Shown: one piece after another, positions 34,075 through 45,081 of the stretch
Position numbering within the stretch: position 1 is the first letter of the stretch
Layout of the letters: every line of letters starts with the position of its first letter
Origin: Calvatia gigantea
Lineage: Eukaryota; Basidiomycota; Agaricomycetes; Agaricales; Lycoperdaceae
Length of the DNA: 64,000 bases
Assembly: GCA_025093985.1 (NCBI GenBank)
Contig: JACAAK010000006.1
Location: forward strand, 2,480,001-2,544,000
Reading direction: 5' to 3'
Translations under genes and position numbers: made by a program
The notes under the pieces: generated by a model
Seen by the model: only the letters and a program-made list of their open reading frames with translations
What the model was told of the DNA's origin: nothing
Database searches by the model: none

Positions 34075-36077
34075 ATGTCGACGATCTCTCAGCCTCCGCT
34101 ATTACCAGGTTTCGAATTGCCGTTGAACAAGGATATAAAAGGTGATGATGGTGAGAGTGCACTTTTCCCAAGCGCACTTGACCCGAACATGGACTTGGAT
34201 AATCGGGAGTGGGAGGCCCGGTACGTCGAATACAATGTGCGCGTTGGACGACTTTTCTGAGGAGGGTGACAACGCGCCTTTCTTCGCAGTATGCCTATAC
34301 TCACTCTGCGGTCGCAATGCTTCAAGTTCCTGAACCAAACCGCTGACAAACGCGACTGGGAACATAAACTACGTGCCAAATATAGTCCAGTGTGATCTCA
34401 TTACTTAGCGCCTCGTCCCAAGATTTTCGACGACACAACTACACAAGATGGAAGACAGAAGCACTTCAAAGTCCTGGTGCCGATTTCAAAGCAGGAGATG
34501 GTTGATTATTGCATCGACGAACTCAAATACATAGCAGAGCTCTACGCGAAAACGGGTTCCTTTAAAGTCTACAGTGGAGATGTAGTCAAGTCCGATGTCA
34601 CCATCCCAACCGAGTTGCAGGTCACTCTCAAGGCAGCAGTTGCTCCACTCGAGGACATCCCCACCCACAGGAAAAATTGGCACCCTAACTCTGATGGCAA
34701 GGTGCTTGGCCTTGTTCACCCCTCTGTTTTTCCTCTCGTCTACGGCTTGTCGTGCACCCTCGACAAGGAATCCGTTGGCATTAGAGACTGTATTTCCTGT
34801 TGCGGCCAAGGAGAGGTTATCCCAGAGCCTCCGAAAGATCAGGCAGGCATCCAAGTACATGCGGGGACACATGTTATCTACAGCAAGAAATTTCAGTGGC
34901 TTCCATGCGACGTGGATATCTCAGGTAATACCCCAAAGTAAGTGACTTCCTGGACGGAAACAGACGAGTTTTCATCGATCGATATCACGTACAGGATCGT
35001 CAGCTATATCAACAACCTTCCTCCACAAGACCATACAGGTCTATATGGCATAGTTGAGAAGATCACCGAGAAGATTATCCCGCTGTGGAATGTGACTCTG
35101 ACCCCCTTGCGTAAGTTAGAATTCCCACCCCGCAGTATATACAGAGATGTCGACCACGGCGACCTGGACGACTATGCCGAAAAAAATGGACTAAAACAGG
35201 TGGATGGTGAAGGCAAACATGTATGATTTCTGGGACCGGCTGGAGAAGTGGAAGCGTCCTAGGAAACACGATTTCATTGTTCACCCGAATCCTCCGCCCT
35301 TTGTTCGACCAAATACACAAGTTACAGAGGTTGATAGAGGGGGAACGGCTCCTGATGTGCAGGACCACGAAGGCAACGGAAGAGGAAACGTCGATCTGAA
35401 GGAAGTATATGGTGCTACTGGCCTGCAGATTATTATCAAGATCGCCAACATTCATCTAATTCCCGAAAAACCCGAGTACGAAGGCGGTACGTGGCACGTT
35501 GAAGGGTAATTGGTACGTGTAGCGGCACTTCTTTACGTTCCCAGACTCATACTTGTTGCAGAACGAACATATTTGTGCAACTGCCATCTACTACTACGAG
35601 AACGAGAACATCACTCCTAGCCACCTGGCTTTCAGACAACCCTCTGATGCTGTAGAATTGGAAGAGGAGATACCATACAGACAGTTGGATTGGGCCTGGC
35701 TGGAGGCCATCTATGGCTTTCTAAATGGCGATCCTGCTGTTCAAGTGGTCGGCAGCGTGGAAGCCCGCGAAGGCAGAGTTATCACCTTCCCCAACATCCT
35801 TCAACACCAGGTCCAACCTTTCAAACTCGCAAACCCAACCAAGCCCGGCCATCGGAAAATACTCACATTGTTCCTCGTTGATCCCAATATCAGGATCATC
35901 TCAACGGCGAATATGCCCTGTCAACAACGTGACTGGTGTGGAAGGACAGTGACTTCGAGTAGCAATGGGTTGGGGAGGCTTCCAGTTGAGCTGGGGGAAA
36001 AGGCCGTCAAGGATCTTGATGATTTCCCGATCAGCCTGGAATGCACAAAACAGTTGATGGAGTTAATGGCGGAATGA
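34075..36077 (+). pseudogene. DUF4246 family copy 2 (decayed)
   Basis: The same five-exon plan as copy 1 can be followed: 34075 (MSTISQPPLLPGFELPLNKD), DWEHK, YCIDELKYIAELYAKTGSF, LVHPSVFPLVYGLS, VSYINNLPPQDHTGLYGIV, IIIKIANIHLIPEKPEYEGG and FPNILQHQVQPFKLANPTKP. The donor after exon 2 is lost (CTACGT in place of GTACGT). A 4-bp insertion near 35.22 kb shifts the frame, and the codon after WHVEG is TAA where copy 1 has CAA. It retains the unshifted C-terminal frame (LPVELGEKAVKDLDDFPISL) that copy 1 has lost. It lies directly after ATG13-like fragment 2. Confidence 0.8.
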
Positions 36078-36957
36078 AAGGTGTTTGTTGTTGGTTATCA
36101 GACAAGCAACTTTAATAGTGTGACTATCTCTCTCTGTGAGCAATGAACACCACCTGTATATCAAACTTGAGATCACTTCCCTAGTCGCTCGACAACCAGT
36201 TTGTGGTCACGTCTTATCTTGTCATTCACACCACTCATGGTGCCATCCACAGGAAACTGACTACACTCCAATCCACCTCCCTTGAGATTTGCATCGAGAG
36301 ATTTGGTACCATACCCCTTCATGTGGATTGACAACACCTCACGGACCTCAACTCCAATTAACCTGTTGAGGCTGTCGACGAACAGCATATAACTGACTCA
36401 CCTGCCCCCTTTGCTTCCACCTCCACTGATTGGAAATCCTCTGGGGGTGCGAGTGCTGAAAGTGTTGAAATGTTCACAAACCTCCCTCTGGAAATCGCCA
36501 GAATACTGGGTTTGCTTCACCTTGCGATGTGAAACCCAGTGACAAGGTCCTCACCAACAGTGCAAAACTTCCAGGACTCCATCATCTGATCTAGGGAGAA
36601 TACCATATCAGCAATGTCAACAGTGAAGTCCCCATCGATCTATAATTCCAATCTGTCAATACAACTCTCCCAGGAGTCACCAAGATTTTGTCATTATGTC
36701 GTTGCCTGATGCAGTTCTTCGTGTCTTCTCTGGCATACCTCTGCAGAAATCCTGTATCTAGGGCTTCATCTAACACCACTCAGCCATAGCACATTCACAG
36801 TTTGCAAGATTTTTGGCCTGGATCCTTCCATAAACTGAGCAATTTGCATGGTCAGTAGTATCTCGCCATCACAAATAGTCATGAACTACCCTATGCCATG
36901 AGATGGCAATTGCTGCTAGCCATTGTTTAAATAGGCTGATAGACCATGTGCATCTGT
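36078..36957. other. CpG-poor region with no recognised gene
   Basis: A 71-codon minus-strand frame (36173-36388) and other short frames have no domain signature. From about 36.4 kb on CpG becomes rare, as in the neighbouring copy C. The last 80 bp is the decayed 5' flank of copy C. Confidence 0.4.
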
Positions 36958-38765
36958 CCACCCTTCTTTCCATCCACTATGCCCTCTGAATTCCCTAAAT
37001 GTTTCAAACACCCTTAACACAAGCACAAAGCAGCTAACTGCAACAAGCCTGAATGCCAAGCTGGTGGTTTCTTCAATAATGCCAGTTGCTTCACTATCAA
37101 CAAACCAAATATGATCGATATCCATGGCTTGCAGATTGCTCAAACTATTGTCAACCACTTCAATGCAGGCAAAGCAGGTCATTACCCCTCAATTTGTGTT
37201 TTAAGTATGAGCCACTGATTCTTACACTAGGGTTGGACTATCTTTTGCCCTACGTCTGCTCTGGAGCTCCAGTGGACTCAAGTGAGCAAGATCTTCCCCC
37301 ATTGTGTCATCCTGGTACTTGTGAACAAGTTTGAAGCACTCTAACAACCTGGCTTGACAATCCCAAGCACCAATGGAACATCATATAGCTTACTGGTCCT
37401 GCAGGAACTGGAAAATCAGCTGTTACTCAAATGTTTGCCAAGCTTTGTGCAGACAAGGGATATCTCAGTACTGCATGCTTTTTCTCCAGACCAAATGAAT
37501 GAGACAAACAGGACACCATCATTCCCACACTTACATACCAATTGGCTGTCCACATCCAACTACAGGCGCCTTCTCATAGATCGCATCACCTATGACCCCA
37601 CCATCTTTGAGAAAACACTGCACACCCAGTTCAAGGGACTCATTGTTGAGCCCTTCTCAATGCTCCAAGTGTCTGGGCATCCAGTCATTCAAACACCACT
37701 CCTTATCCTCCTTGATAGATTAGACAAATGCCAGGGAGTAGCTGCCTAATGCAAGTTTGTGGAGATAATCAGTGAGGTTGTCTGGTTGAAGGGTCTCCAA
37801 CTGCACTGGTTGATCTGCTGTTGCCCAGAGCCACATTTCAAGCATATATACTTGTGGCCACATTTTGGTATCAATTGCCTCAGGGAGGAATTTTTGATTG
37901 ATGCCAAGACCAAGGATGACATTGATTGTTTTTTGCATGCTGGATTTGTAAAGCTCTGAGACAAATTCTGGGATGTAACAGACTCATCCTGGCCATCAAG
38001 TTCACAGCTCAACAAGGTTTCAGAAACATCCTCAGGGGTTTTTGTTCTTGCCTCGACTATTCTCAGGTACCTCAGTGATCCCATCTATGCAAACCCAATG
38101 GCCCATCTTATCACCTTGTTGGGTTTCATGCAGGGTGCCCACCGAGTTGGCATGAAGAATCCCCTCAAGGCTCTTGATCTCTTCTACTTCAGTATCCTCA
38201 CAGATATACCAAATGACATCCTTCCAATAACAAAAAGGATCTTAGCACACCACCTTACACTATACTCCTCCCCTTTGGGGATATTCCCTGTCCAGACTCT
38301 CTGTAACTTGTTGAATATTGGCAGAAACACCTTTTATCTTGTCCTGCAAACCCTCTACTCTTTGTTCAGTGTCCCCCCACCTGAGAAAGTGCATGAGGAG
38401 CATATACAGTTTTATCATGCATCATTTGAAGAGTATTTCGTTGATCCTGTTTGAAGTGGCAAGTTCACCCTCGATGTGACAAAAGCCAAGGCTAAAATGA
38501 TTTATTTGTGCCCATTTTGGTACAAGATTGATACAGCTTCTCCCAGTCATAGATTTAGAGCCATTGGTGGAATAATAAACTCCCTCCAGGGAAATGCAGG
38601 TTCATTTGACGATTCACCCAAGTATCAAAAGAAGATATCATCCATATTCTACAAATGAAAATTCTCTGCTCCAAGGATGGCTCCTAGGCTCTCACTGGGG
38701 CAAATGGTGCCAGAGCACAACTGATTCTCAATATCTTCCAAAAGGTTTGGTAATTGTGTCCATAA
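36958..38765 (+). pseudogene. NACHT-kinase gene copy C, 5' part (NACHT region), CpG-decayed
   Basis: Base-by-base it follows copy A from the leader (ATG at 36979) through the NACHT and helical regions, with stop codons throughout. The P-loop region reads TGGTCCTGCAGGAACTGG as in copy A. Recognisable protein pieces include RKAHLITLL-like GFMQGAHRVGMKNPLKALDL, FYFSILTDIPNDILPITKRI and LNIGRNTFYLVLQTLYSLFS. Differences from copy A are mostly C-to-T and G-to-A at sites that are CpG in copy A (for example GAGCGCCAACGG in A, AAGCACCAATGG in C). It is cut by the chromovirus at 38766 and resumes at 54091. Confidence 0.85.
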
Positions 38766-39621
38766 TGTTACAACCTTAGTCTGAGTAAACCTCAGGTTGC
38801 AACTTAGTATTGAATCTCGCTCTGTACCACTATGTTGGTTCAGTCTATTTATAGCTGAAACGGGGTTCGAGTATTTCACCTTCAGAAGGTCGATAATAAT
38901 GGACCATCACGGACTACATACGCAGTAGTTGTACCACCCTTCTGGTAGTTGGTTATACCCTCCACATGGAACCTTCTAGTACATGTGTTGTACATAGTAT
39001 GCTCCAATTATGCTACTGGTAGTTAGACCTCACCCGTATAAGGGTTTAGAGTGCACAGACCAGGGATATTAGTATATATACCCTTATGTAGCATTGTAGT
39101 ATGTATGCCCTTTGGCTACGCCCTTTGGCATAAGACAATATGTCTTCTCACCGCTACGCTAGCTTCACTAAGCATCGCTTCCCCTCTCCTCAAGACTCTC
39201 TGAGCACGCTGGTATAAGCAGGACTATGTCCGCTACCATGTGCCTCTCCTACTGGACCGTCTCCCAGATGAATACGACTACCCTCCACTGCTGATGCCTA
39301 CACGCTTAGGTAGTGTGAATTATATTGGGATGTCTACTCGTTCTCTCAACACTTAGGCTAAGACTTGAGGGCGAGTAAGGGAAGAGGAACTAGAGATGAT
39401 TAAGCATACCGAATACAGGAGTACGTATGTATGCTTAAATATGGTAGACATCCAGTTGAACAGATGGAGGTTACTACATGAAACATCTGATGACAATGGT
39501 GCAGTAGTTACTGTGAGTTAATACCCAGAGATCACTGGACTGGAATAGGTGAAACAGGTACAGAACAGAGCAGAATGCAGGTGAGTATGGAGTGAGTAAG
39601 AATAGATGAAAGTTCACAACA
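38766..39621 (-). repeat. Chromovirus 3' LTR (with a solo copia LTR inside)
   Basis: Removing the inserted 544-bp solo LTR and one 5-bp target duplicate leaves 307 bp, the same length as the other LTR. The two differ at a number of positions, mostly transitions, so the element is old. Confidence 0.85.
38808..39351 (-). repeat. Solo copia-type LTR 1 (544 bp)
   Basis: It is flanked by a 5-bp target duplication CTTAG (38803-38807 and 39352-39356) and lies inside the chromovirus LTR; the undisturbed site is visible at 53.82 kb. Its ends resemble the LTR of the full copia element (GAATCTCG..., ...GGTTCAGTCTATTTATAGCT) but it is longer and belongs to a separate subfamily. Confidence 0.85.
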
Positions 39622-39771
39622 ATACCCCCTGGTTAAGCTTCATGCCTCAGGAAGCTTGTTGAAGTCTCCATTTACTATGGCAGCTGCAAGTGCTTTCTTG
39701 GTGGCAGTGATGAGGAATTTTCCATCATTGGATCGCACCAAGAAGATGGGTGAGTGGCTTCGTCTGTCTTG

Positions 39772-40145
39772 TCAGATAGGGACTGGGATGCTGTTGTATG
39801 GGAAGTCAGTGGTGGTGGAGTTGTCCCAGTAGTTCTTGACTATTGAGTTCCAATAGTGTTGGTCCTTTTCTTGTCCTGGCAACACAGTGCAGAATCTTGT
39901 GGGTGGAAGAAAAACCGATATGAGCTGTGGTGGCATAATGGTTTTTATGAAGTGATGGAGGGCATTGACTTCTTCTTTCATGAAGACCATGGCTTCTTCG
40001 TCCATGGGGGTATTGGTGCGGGTTGGTGGCATGGAGTTGATGGTGTTGTGCAATTCAGAGAGGGTGATATGAATCCTGTCAACCAGAGTGTTGATGTCGG
40101 GGTCTTTATTCAACTTATCTCTCCCAAGTACATAACTTCATGGCT
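39772..40145 (-). pseudogene. Chromovirus extra ORF, 3' part
   Basis: This is the continuation of the ORF interrupted by the copia element; it carries on across the insertion (LELADI | DKLNKDPDINTLVDRIHI). It encodes HITLSELHNTINSMPPTRTN, FMKEEVNALHHFIKTIMPP and ends NSIPVPI. The protein is hydrophilic and helical with no recognised domain, no signal peptide and no membrane span, so it does not look like an envelope gene. Confidence 0.55.
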
Positions 40146-40150
40146 ATGTC

Positions 40151-40562
40151 TGTTAAGACGAGTACACCACGGTAGCTCTACGCTAGTGGTGGAGGGGAGT
40201 CGTACTCACTGGGTTTGTTGAGATGGTAGTTATAGACCGTTGCTAGTGGATATCTTAGAGGAATGATGGGCAGAAGAGTAGACTGGATTGTCTAAAGAAT
40301 GTACGCATACTACATAAGTCTTATATATCTAATGTCTCTGGTCTGTGCGCCATTCTACCTAATGTAGGTGAGGTCTTATCTACCAGTAGCATATACAGAG
40401 CATACTGCGTACATTGTTCTACTTTTAATAGACCATGACCAGCAACCTAGAGTGCGGTCTAGTACATTGTTCGTTATCTCTCTTCAAGAGTGAAGTACTC
40501 AAGAACCCGTTTCAGCTATGAATAGACTGAACCAACGTAGTGGTACGGATCGAGATTCAACA
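40151..40562 (-). repeat. Copia 3' LTR (412 bp)
   Basis: It begins TGTTAAGACG and ends GATTCAACA on the plus strand and matches the LTR at 46561-46972 with no difference seen. Confidence 0.95.
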
Positions 40563-40573
40563 CTCCTCCTCAC
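40563..40573 (-). other. Copia polypurine tract
   Basis: On the minus strand GTGAGGAGGAG directly precedes the 3' LTR, where the plus-strand primer of reverse transcription is expected. Confidence 0.6.
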
Positions 40574-40587
40574 TTGAAGGAGGGAGA

Positions 40588-43500
40588 TTAACGTTTCATC
40601 GATCGAGCGGCTTTATCCCATGCTTCGATATCAGAACCAAATATGAGTCCTAGCTCAGGGCGGAAGAGATTGATTTTGGTTACGCCAAGATTCTTTGTAA
40701 AGATATCGGCGGGATTGTCTTGTGAAGACACATCACCAATAACAATAATACCCTCCTCAACTAATTCTCGCACATAGTGATAATGAATATCCACGTGCTT
40801 CGATCGTTTTTCAACAATGGGATTTTCAGTCCAGAATTTGGACCCATCGTTGTCACCATAGAGAATAGGAGTTGGGTGCTCAATATTGAGCTCCTCCAGA
40901 AGCTGTGACAGCCATTTCACTTGTCGTGAAGCGTCAGACAGTTCTTTATATTCCGCCTCAGTGGACGATAATGAAACCGTCTTTTGTCGCCGCGAAGTCC
41001 AAGTGACAGCACCGGACGCGATCATACAAACATTTCCCGAAACAGATTGGCGGGTTTCTGTATCTTGAGCCCAATCCGAGTCACTAAGGCATTCCAGCGT
41101 CACCGCGGATTTCCCAGTATCGCCTTCATATTTCAATGCATAGTTCCTTGTCATAGACAAGTACTTTAATACATGAATTCCAGCGCGATAGTGCTCGGGT
41201 GCGGGGTTAGCGGCATGTTGTGCCAGCTTAACTACGGCAAAGGCTATGTCGGGCCTAGTACCGATCATCAAGTACATTAAGGATCCAACCAATTGTTGGT
41301 ACTTTTGATGGAAGGGGTGTGATGCAGTTTCCTTGTTCGTTACGAACTGGAAGCCAGCTGGCAATGGCGTTTTAGCCGCGGCCGATTGTGGAACCTGGAA
41401 GCGCTGCAATATCTTATCCAGGTATTTCACCTGTTGGATGAAGATTTGACGCTTGGAGCAATTCCTCGAGATTTTCATCCCAAGGAATTCTTCACAAGGA
41501 CCATGATCCCTGCATTCCCACTTTTTTGTGAACTTTCCCTTCAACTCTTTGAGGAGGGGGGAGTTTTTCTTTCCCAGGAAATTCACGTCATCAACGTAGA
41601 CAATGGCTACTACAAGCTCTTTCGTCTTTGGATGTCTGTGAAAATATACAGCGTAGTCAGATTTGCAGTGGGTAAATCCCAGCTCAATCATAGATTGATG
41701 CAATTCTTTCCACCACTGGCGACCGGCTTGTTTAAGGCCATAAATCGCTCGTCTCAATCTCCATACTTTTCCTTCCTGTCCGGGAAGTCGAAACCCTTCG
41801 GGCTGTTCCATGTATATTTCCTCGTCCAGTTTGCCATATAAATAGGCAGTTTTTACGTCAACGCTATGCATATCCCAATCATGGATTGCGGCGAGTGCGA
41901 AGCTTACACGCGCAGACTCGTAGCGGACAACTGGTGAGAAAAGCTCGTTATAGTCGATGCCTTCAATCTGCGAGAACCCCTTCGCAACTAAGCGAGCTCG
42001 CAGGCGGCCATCAGACTTTTCGAGAAATACCCAACGGTTTTTAACCGTCCTCCTTCCTTTCGGAAGATCTACCAATTCATATACCCCGCGTTTCTTCAAT
42101 GCTTCGAGTTCCTCGATACACGCTGCCATCCATTTTGCCTTGACAGGCTCAGGAAGCTTAAGCATGTCACGGAAAGTTTCAGGCTCTCCGTGTGCGGTAT
42201 TGTGTACCGTCTGTATCAAGAAATCGATCAATTTTACTCCTCCCTCAGCGACAAGCCTTTCAATGTCCATGTCGTTTACATCGTGAGATGTTGGATCATT
42301 ATTTTCAGGCATAGGCGGCAGTTCCGGACGTGGAGGGAGCTGAAATGGAGGCATATCAAAGGGTTGTGGCGGGTACCGCTCTGCACGAACTCTTTGCCTC
42401 ACATATTCAGGATGGTTAGTCCTTGCTCTTCGCTCACGAATTACTTCGTCCGAAGGGGCATTGGCGCGTACGCGCTGCCTTTGCCTCTGCTGCTCTTGTC
42501 GGTGAGTCCGATCTATTTCTCTTTCAATCGAAATTGGACGCCTATTCTCTCCATATGTGTTACCTGGTCTGACAGGAGGCCTGCCTTGTCGTTCAGAACG
42601 ACGCGGCTCTACTTGATCAGAACCAACAGCTCGACGTTTGGGAACAGGGATTGGGAACTCTTCGTTCTCTGTGTCCCATACATCTCTGTCCACATGCCAA
42701 TTATCACGTACATCAGGCTCCTCCTCAACGGTCGTTCCACGCGAAGGTGGCGACTCAGGTGGGGGAACCCAAGGTGGCGTATTGCCAGGTGATGGCCGTC
42801 GTGAATCAATGCTGTCTGGCGGAATAGAATCACGCCGGGGTAAAGGAGGTGTAGGCGGAGAATACTTCGGTTTAAATGGTGGAGCAACCGGGGGTAACGA
42901 GACTGGATGATTAGGTGGAGGTGGAACAATTCCAGCGTCATCCGAAGATGGCGGAATAGGTGGTTCATTCTCTAATCCTGGTCTAGGCAGATTTCTCTCT
43001 CCTCCGTGATTAGGCCGGTTACTGCTATCCGGCGCTGAATCGGGGCATTTAGGGAAATATCCCTCGTCGAACAAGGCGTTTGGTGATATAAAAATCACAT
43101 TGCCTGCCGTGTGCCACATAAAGACGTAATTTTTACTGCCTTTATATCCAAGAAAGATCATAATCTCGGATTTTGCGGACAATTTGTTTGGGCGGATCTC
43201 ATCGGGTAGATAAACGTACGCGCCGCATCCAAACACACGGATATGGGACAGATTTGGTTTCTCCCTCGAATAACACTCAAAAGGTGTCTTCCACTGCAGA
43301 CGCTGGACTGGTGTGCGATTATATAAATGCACAGCTGTGTTCAACGCAAATTCCCACCACGAGTCAGGTAAACATGCCTGTAGCCTTATAGCTTGGGCTT
43401 TCTCGTGTAGGGTGCGGTTCAGTCGCTCTGCTCTCCCATTCTGCTGATGCGCATAGGGAGCAGTGGTCTCGTGGGTAATTCCTCGCGCCGCAAGTCCTGC

Positions 43501-45063
43501 CAATAATCTTTCATTGACATATTCTCCTCCATTATCGGTGCGAAGTCGTTTGACTCGCATTCCGGAGAGGTTCTCGAGCGCACTGATCAGCTGAATTAGC
43601 TTCTCAGAAGCCTCAGACTTCTTTCGAAGGAGGACTACGTGTGCGTGAGAAGAAAAGTCGTCAAGGAACGTCATTGCCCATTTATATTTATGGTAGCTAA
43701 TGACGGGCAGTTCCAGCAAGTCTGAGTGACATAGCTCAAAGACTGCGGTGGCTCGCTTGGAGTTAATCGGAAAGGGGTTATTATGCATTTTCCCCTTGGC
43801 ACAGCCGTCGCAAATGCCTTTCCGAGTAGATGGTGCGGGAATTGACGCAATGCCCTCAACGTGCTTTGGAAGCTCGGAGAGCGCGCGATCCGAAGGATGT
43901 CCCATTCGACGATGCCAATCGATGTAATCAAGTTGGCGTAAAGTCAACGCTACTGGGTTCTCCTTGCTATTATGCAAGACATACGTGTGCACCGTATGTA
44001 CGTTGTTTTTGAACAAACGATGAGGCCAGGCGGATAATACAGCTCTTCCTGATTTATCACGGATGGTGGTCCCTTTAACGGTTGCCTCAAGTACATAGCC
44101 ATTCCGAAGAATCTGGCCTGAGGACATTAACCGTTCTGTGATTTCTTTGATGTAAAAGACCGGCGCAATACATGAAGTAGCGCTCTTGGACTTTCCCTTG
44201 TCTGACACGTCATGCTGGAAAATCACAGACCCTCGTCCCGTCATTTCATAGATCCGGTTGCCAGCGGCTTGTATAAGCCCGAAATGGCCCATCTTAACCT
44301 CTGCAAAATCAGAGAGATAACCGGTGACGTGGTACGATGCTCCAGAATCGAGGAGCCAGTCTGCGTTATTCACAGAGTGTTTATTCCCTTCTTCTCGACA
44401 CTTTTGGCACTGAGACAAGTCACAGATGTGATATGTTATGATCTGATTAAGATCCTCGTGCTCTTCGTGGAGATCTGACCTTAACTTGTCTGAATACTCG
44501 TGATTATTCACGGTATATGTAGCGTTCATCTTACTTTCCAGCTTAGTTATACCAGCGGAATAAGCAGAAGGGGAAGCGCCTTGCGCGCGCTTCCAGCATA
44601 CATTGCAGTTTAAAAAGTCTGTACAGCGGTGTCTACGACGAGTCCCTACAGGAGGTGGACGACGTGCTACATCTGCATAGGTGCCCCGCTCTCTTCGGCG
44701 GCCACCTGGTCGTCCCAACTCAACCTCGGAATCTCCAGGGCGTCCCGCTCCGAGGCGGACAGTCCCTGTGTCTGTATCGTTCCGTCCCATCCGTTGATGG
44801 GGCTGCACATCAGACTCTGCATCAGAACAAGAATAGTAGTCAGTTGAGGGTACTGACCCACACCCTCCGTCGGAACCGTAGTCGGTGTCCGAGTCGTTGT
44901 CATCTAAGACCGACTCGAGGACTGACTCGATTTCCTTCGGCGCCTGCTTCTTCCTGAGCGGCTTGGGTTTCTTGATAATTGCCGGCTTGTTATACACCGG
45001 CGCTGGCCATGCGATCTCGTCTTCCTCCCTAGTGACGGTGGATGGAGAGGGCTCGACATCCAT
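40588..45063 (-). CDS. Copia Pol polyprotein (protease, integrase, reverse transcriptase, RNase H)
   Basis: It has 1491 residues counted from the first Met after the UAG. Residues 1-200 are acidic/basic and disordered with a Cys cluster (CTDFLNCNVC, about 147-156). The aspartic protease motif is WLLDSGASYHVTG (DSGA at about 239). The GAG-pre-integrase zinc region follows (WHRRMGHPSDRAL, CDGCAKGKMH), then the integrase core with D-D-E (MTFLDDFSSH, LRTDNGGEYVN, QNGRAERLNRT). A Pro-rich linker leads to the reverse transcriptase (AYLYGKLDEEIYMEQPEGF, AIVYVDDVNF) and RNase H (SDSDWAQDTETRQSVSG, SLSSTEAEYKELSDA). No stop or frameshift is present. It is in the same frame as gag. Confidence 0.95.
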   Translation of the reverse strand: MDVEPSPSTVTREEDEIAWPAPVYNKPAIIKKPKPLRKKQAPKEIESVLESVLDDNDSDTDYGSDGGCGSVPSTDYYSCSDAESDVQPHQRMGRNDTDTGTVRLGAGRPGDSEVELGRPGGRRRERGTYADVARRPPPVGTRRRHRCTDFLNCNVCWKRAQGASPSAYSAGITKLESKMNATYTVNNHEYSDKLRSDLHEEHEDLNQIITYHICDLSQCQKCREEGNKHSVNNADWLLDSGASYHVTGYLSDFAEVKMGHFGLIQAAGNRIYEMTGRGSVIFQHDVSDKGKSKSATSCIAPVFYIKEITERLMSSGQILRNGYVLEATVKGTTIRDKSGRAVLSAWPHRLFKNNVHTVHTYVLHNSKENPVALTLRQLDYIDWHRRMGHPSDRALSELPKHVEGIASIPAPSTRKGICDGCAKGKMHNNPFPINSKRATAVFELCHSDLLELPVISYHKYKWAMTFLDDFSSHAHVVLLRKKSEASEKLIQLISALENLSGMRVKRLRTDNGGEYVNERLLAGLAARGITHETTAPYAHQQNGRAERLNRTLHEKAQAIRLQACLPDSWWEFALNTAVHLYNRTPVQRLQWKTPFECYSREKPNLSHIRVFGCGAYVYLPDEIRPNKLSAKSEIMIFLGYKGSKNYVFMWHTAGNVIFISPNALFDEGYFPKCPDSAPDSSNRPNHGGERNLPRPGLENEPPIPPSSDDAGIVPPPPNHPVSLPPVAPPFKPKYSPPTPPLPRRDSIPPDSIDSRRPSPGNTPPWVPPPESPPSRGTTVEEEPDVRDNWHVDRDVWDTENEEFPIPVPKRRAVGSDQVEPRRSERQGRPPVRPGNTYGENRRPISIEREIDRTHRQEQQRQRQRVRANAPSDEVIRERRARTNHPEYVRQRVRAERYPPQPFDMPPFQLPPRPELPPMPENNDPTSHDVNDMDIERLVAEGGVKLIDFLIQTVHNTAHGEPETFRDMLKLPEPVKAKWMAACIEELEALKKRGVYELVDLPKGRRTVKNRWVFLEKSDGRLRARLVAKGFSQIEGIDYNELFSPVVRYESARVSFALAAIHDWDMHSVDVKTAYLYGKLDEEIYMEQPEGFRLPGQEGKVWRLRRAIYGLKQAGRQWWKELHQSMIELGFTHCKSDYAVYFHRHPKTKELVVAIVYVDDVNFLGKKNSPLLKELKGKFTKKWECRDHGPCEEFLGMKISRNCSKRQIFIQQVKYLDKILQRFQVPQSAAAKTPLPAGFQFVTNKETASHPFHQKYQQLVGSLMYLMIGTRPDIAFAVVKLAQHAANPAPEHYRAGIHVLKYLSMTRNYALKYEGDTGKSAVTLECLSDSDWAQDTETRQSVSGNVCMIASGAVTWTSRRQKTVSLSSTEAEYKELSDASRQVKWLSQLLEELNIEHPTPILYGDNDGSKFWTENPIVEKRSKHVDIHYHYVRELVEEGIIVIGDVSSQDNPADIFTKNLGVTKINLFRPELGLIFGSDIEAWDKAARSMKR

Positions 45064-45078
45064 TTCGTCAAAACGCTT

Positions 45079-45081
45079 CTA
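45079..45081 (-). other. Single in-frame UAG between copia gag and pol
   Basis: Context on the minus strand is GAG ATG TAG AAG CGT TTT GAC GAA ATG. Gag and Pol share one frame and only this codon separates them; there are five codons before the first Pol ATG. Confidence 0.8.

Noticed and set aside
42190..42910. Plus-strand open frames over copia pol
   Set aside because: Antisense shadows of the Pro-rich linker between integrase and reverse transcriptase.
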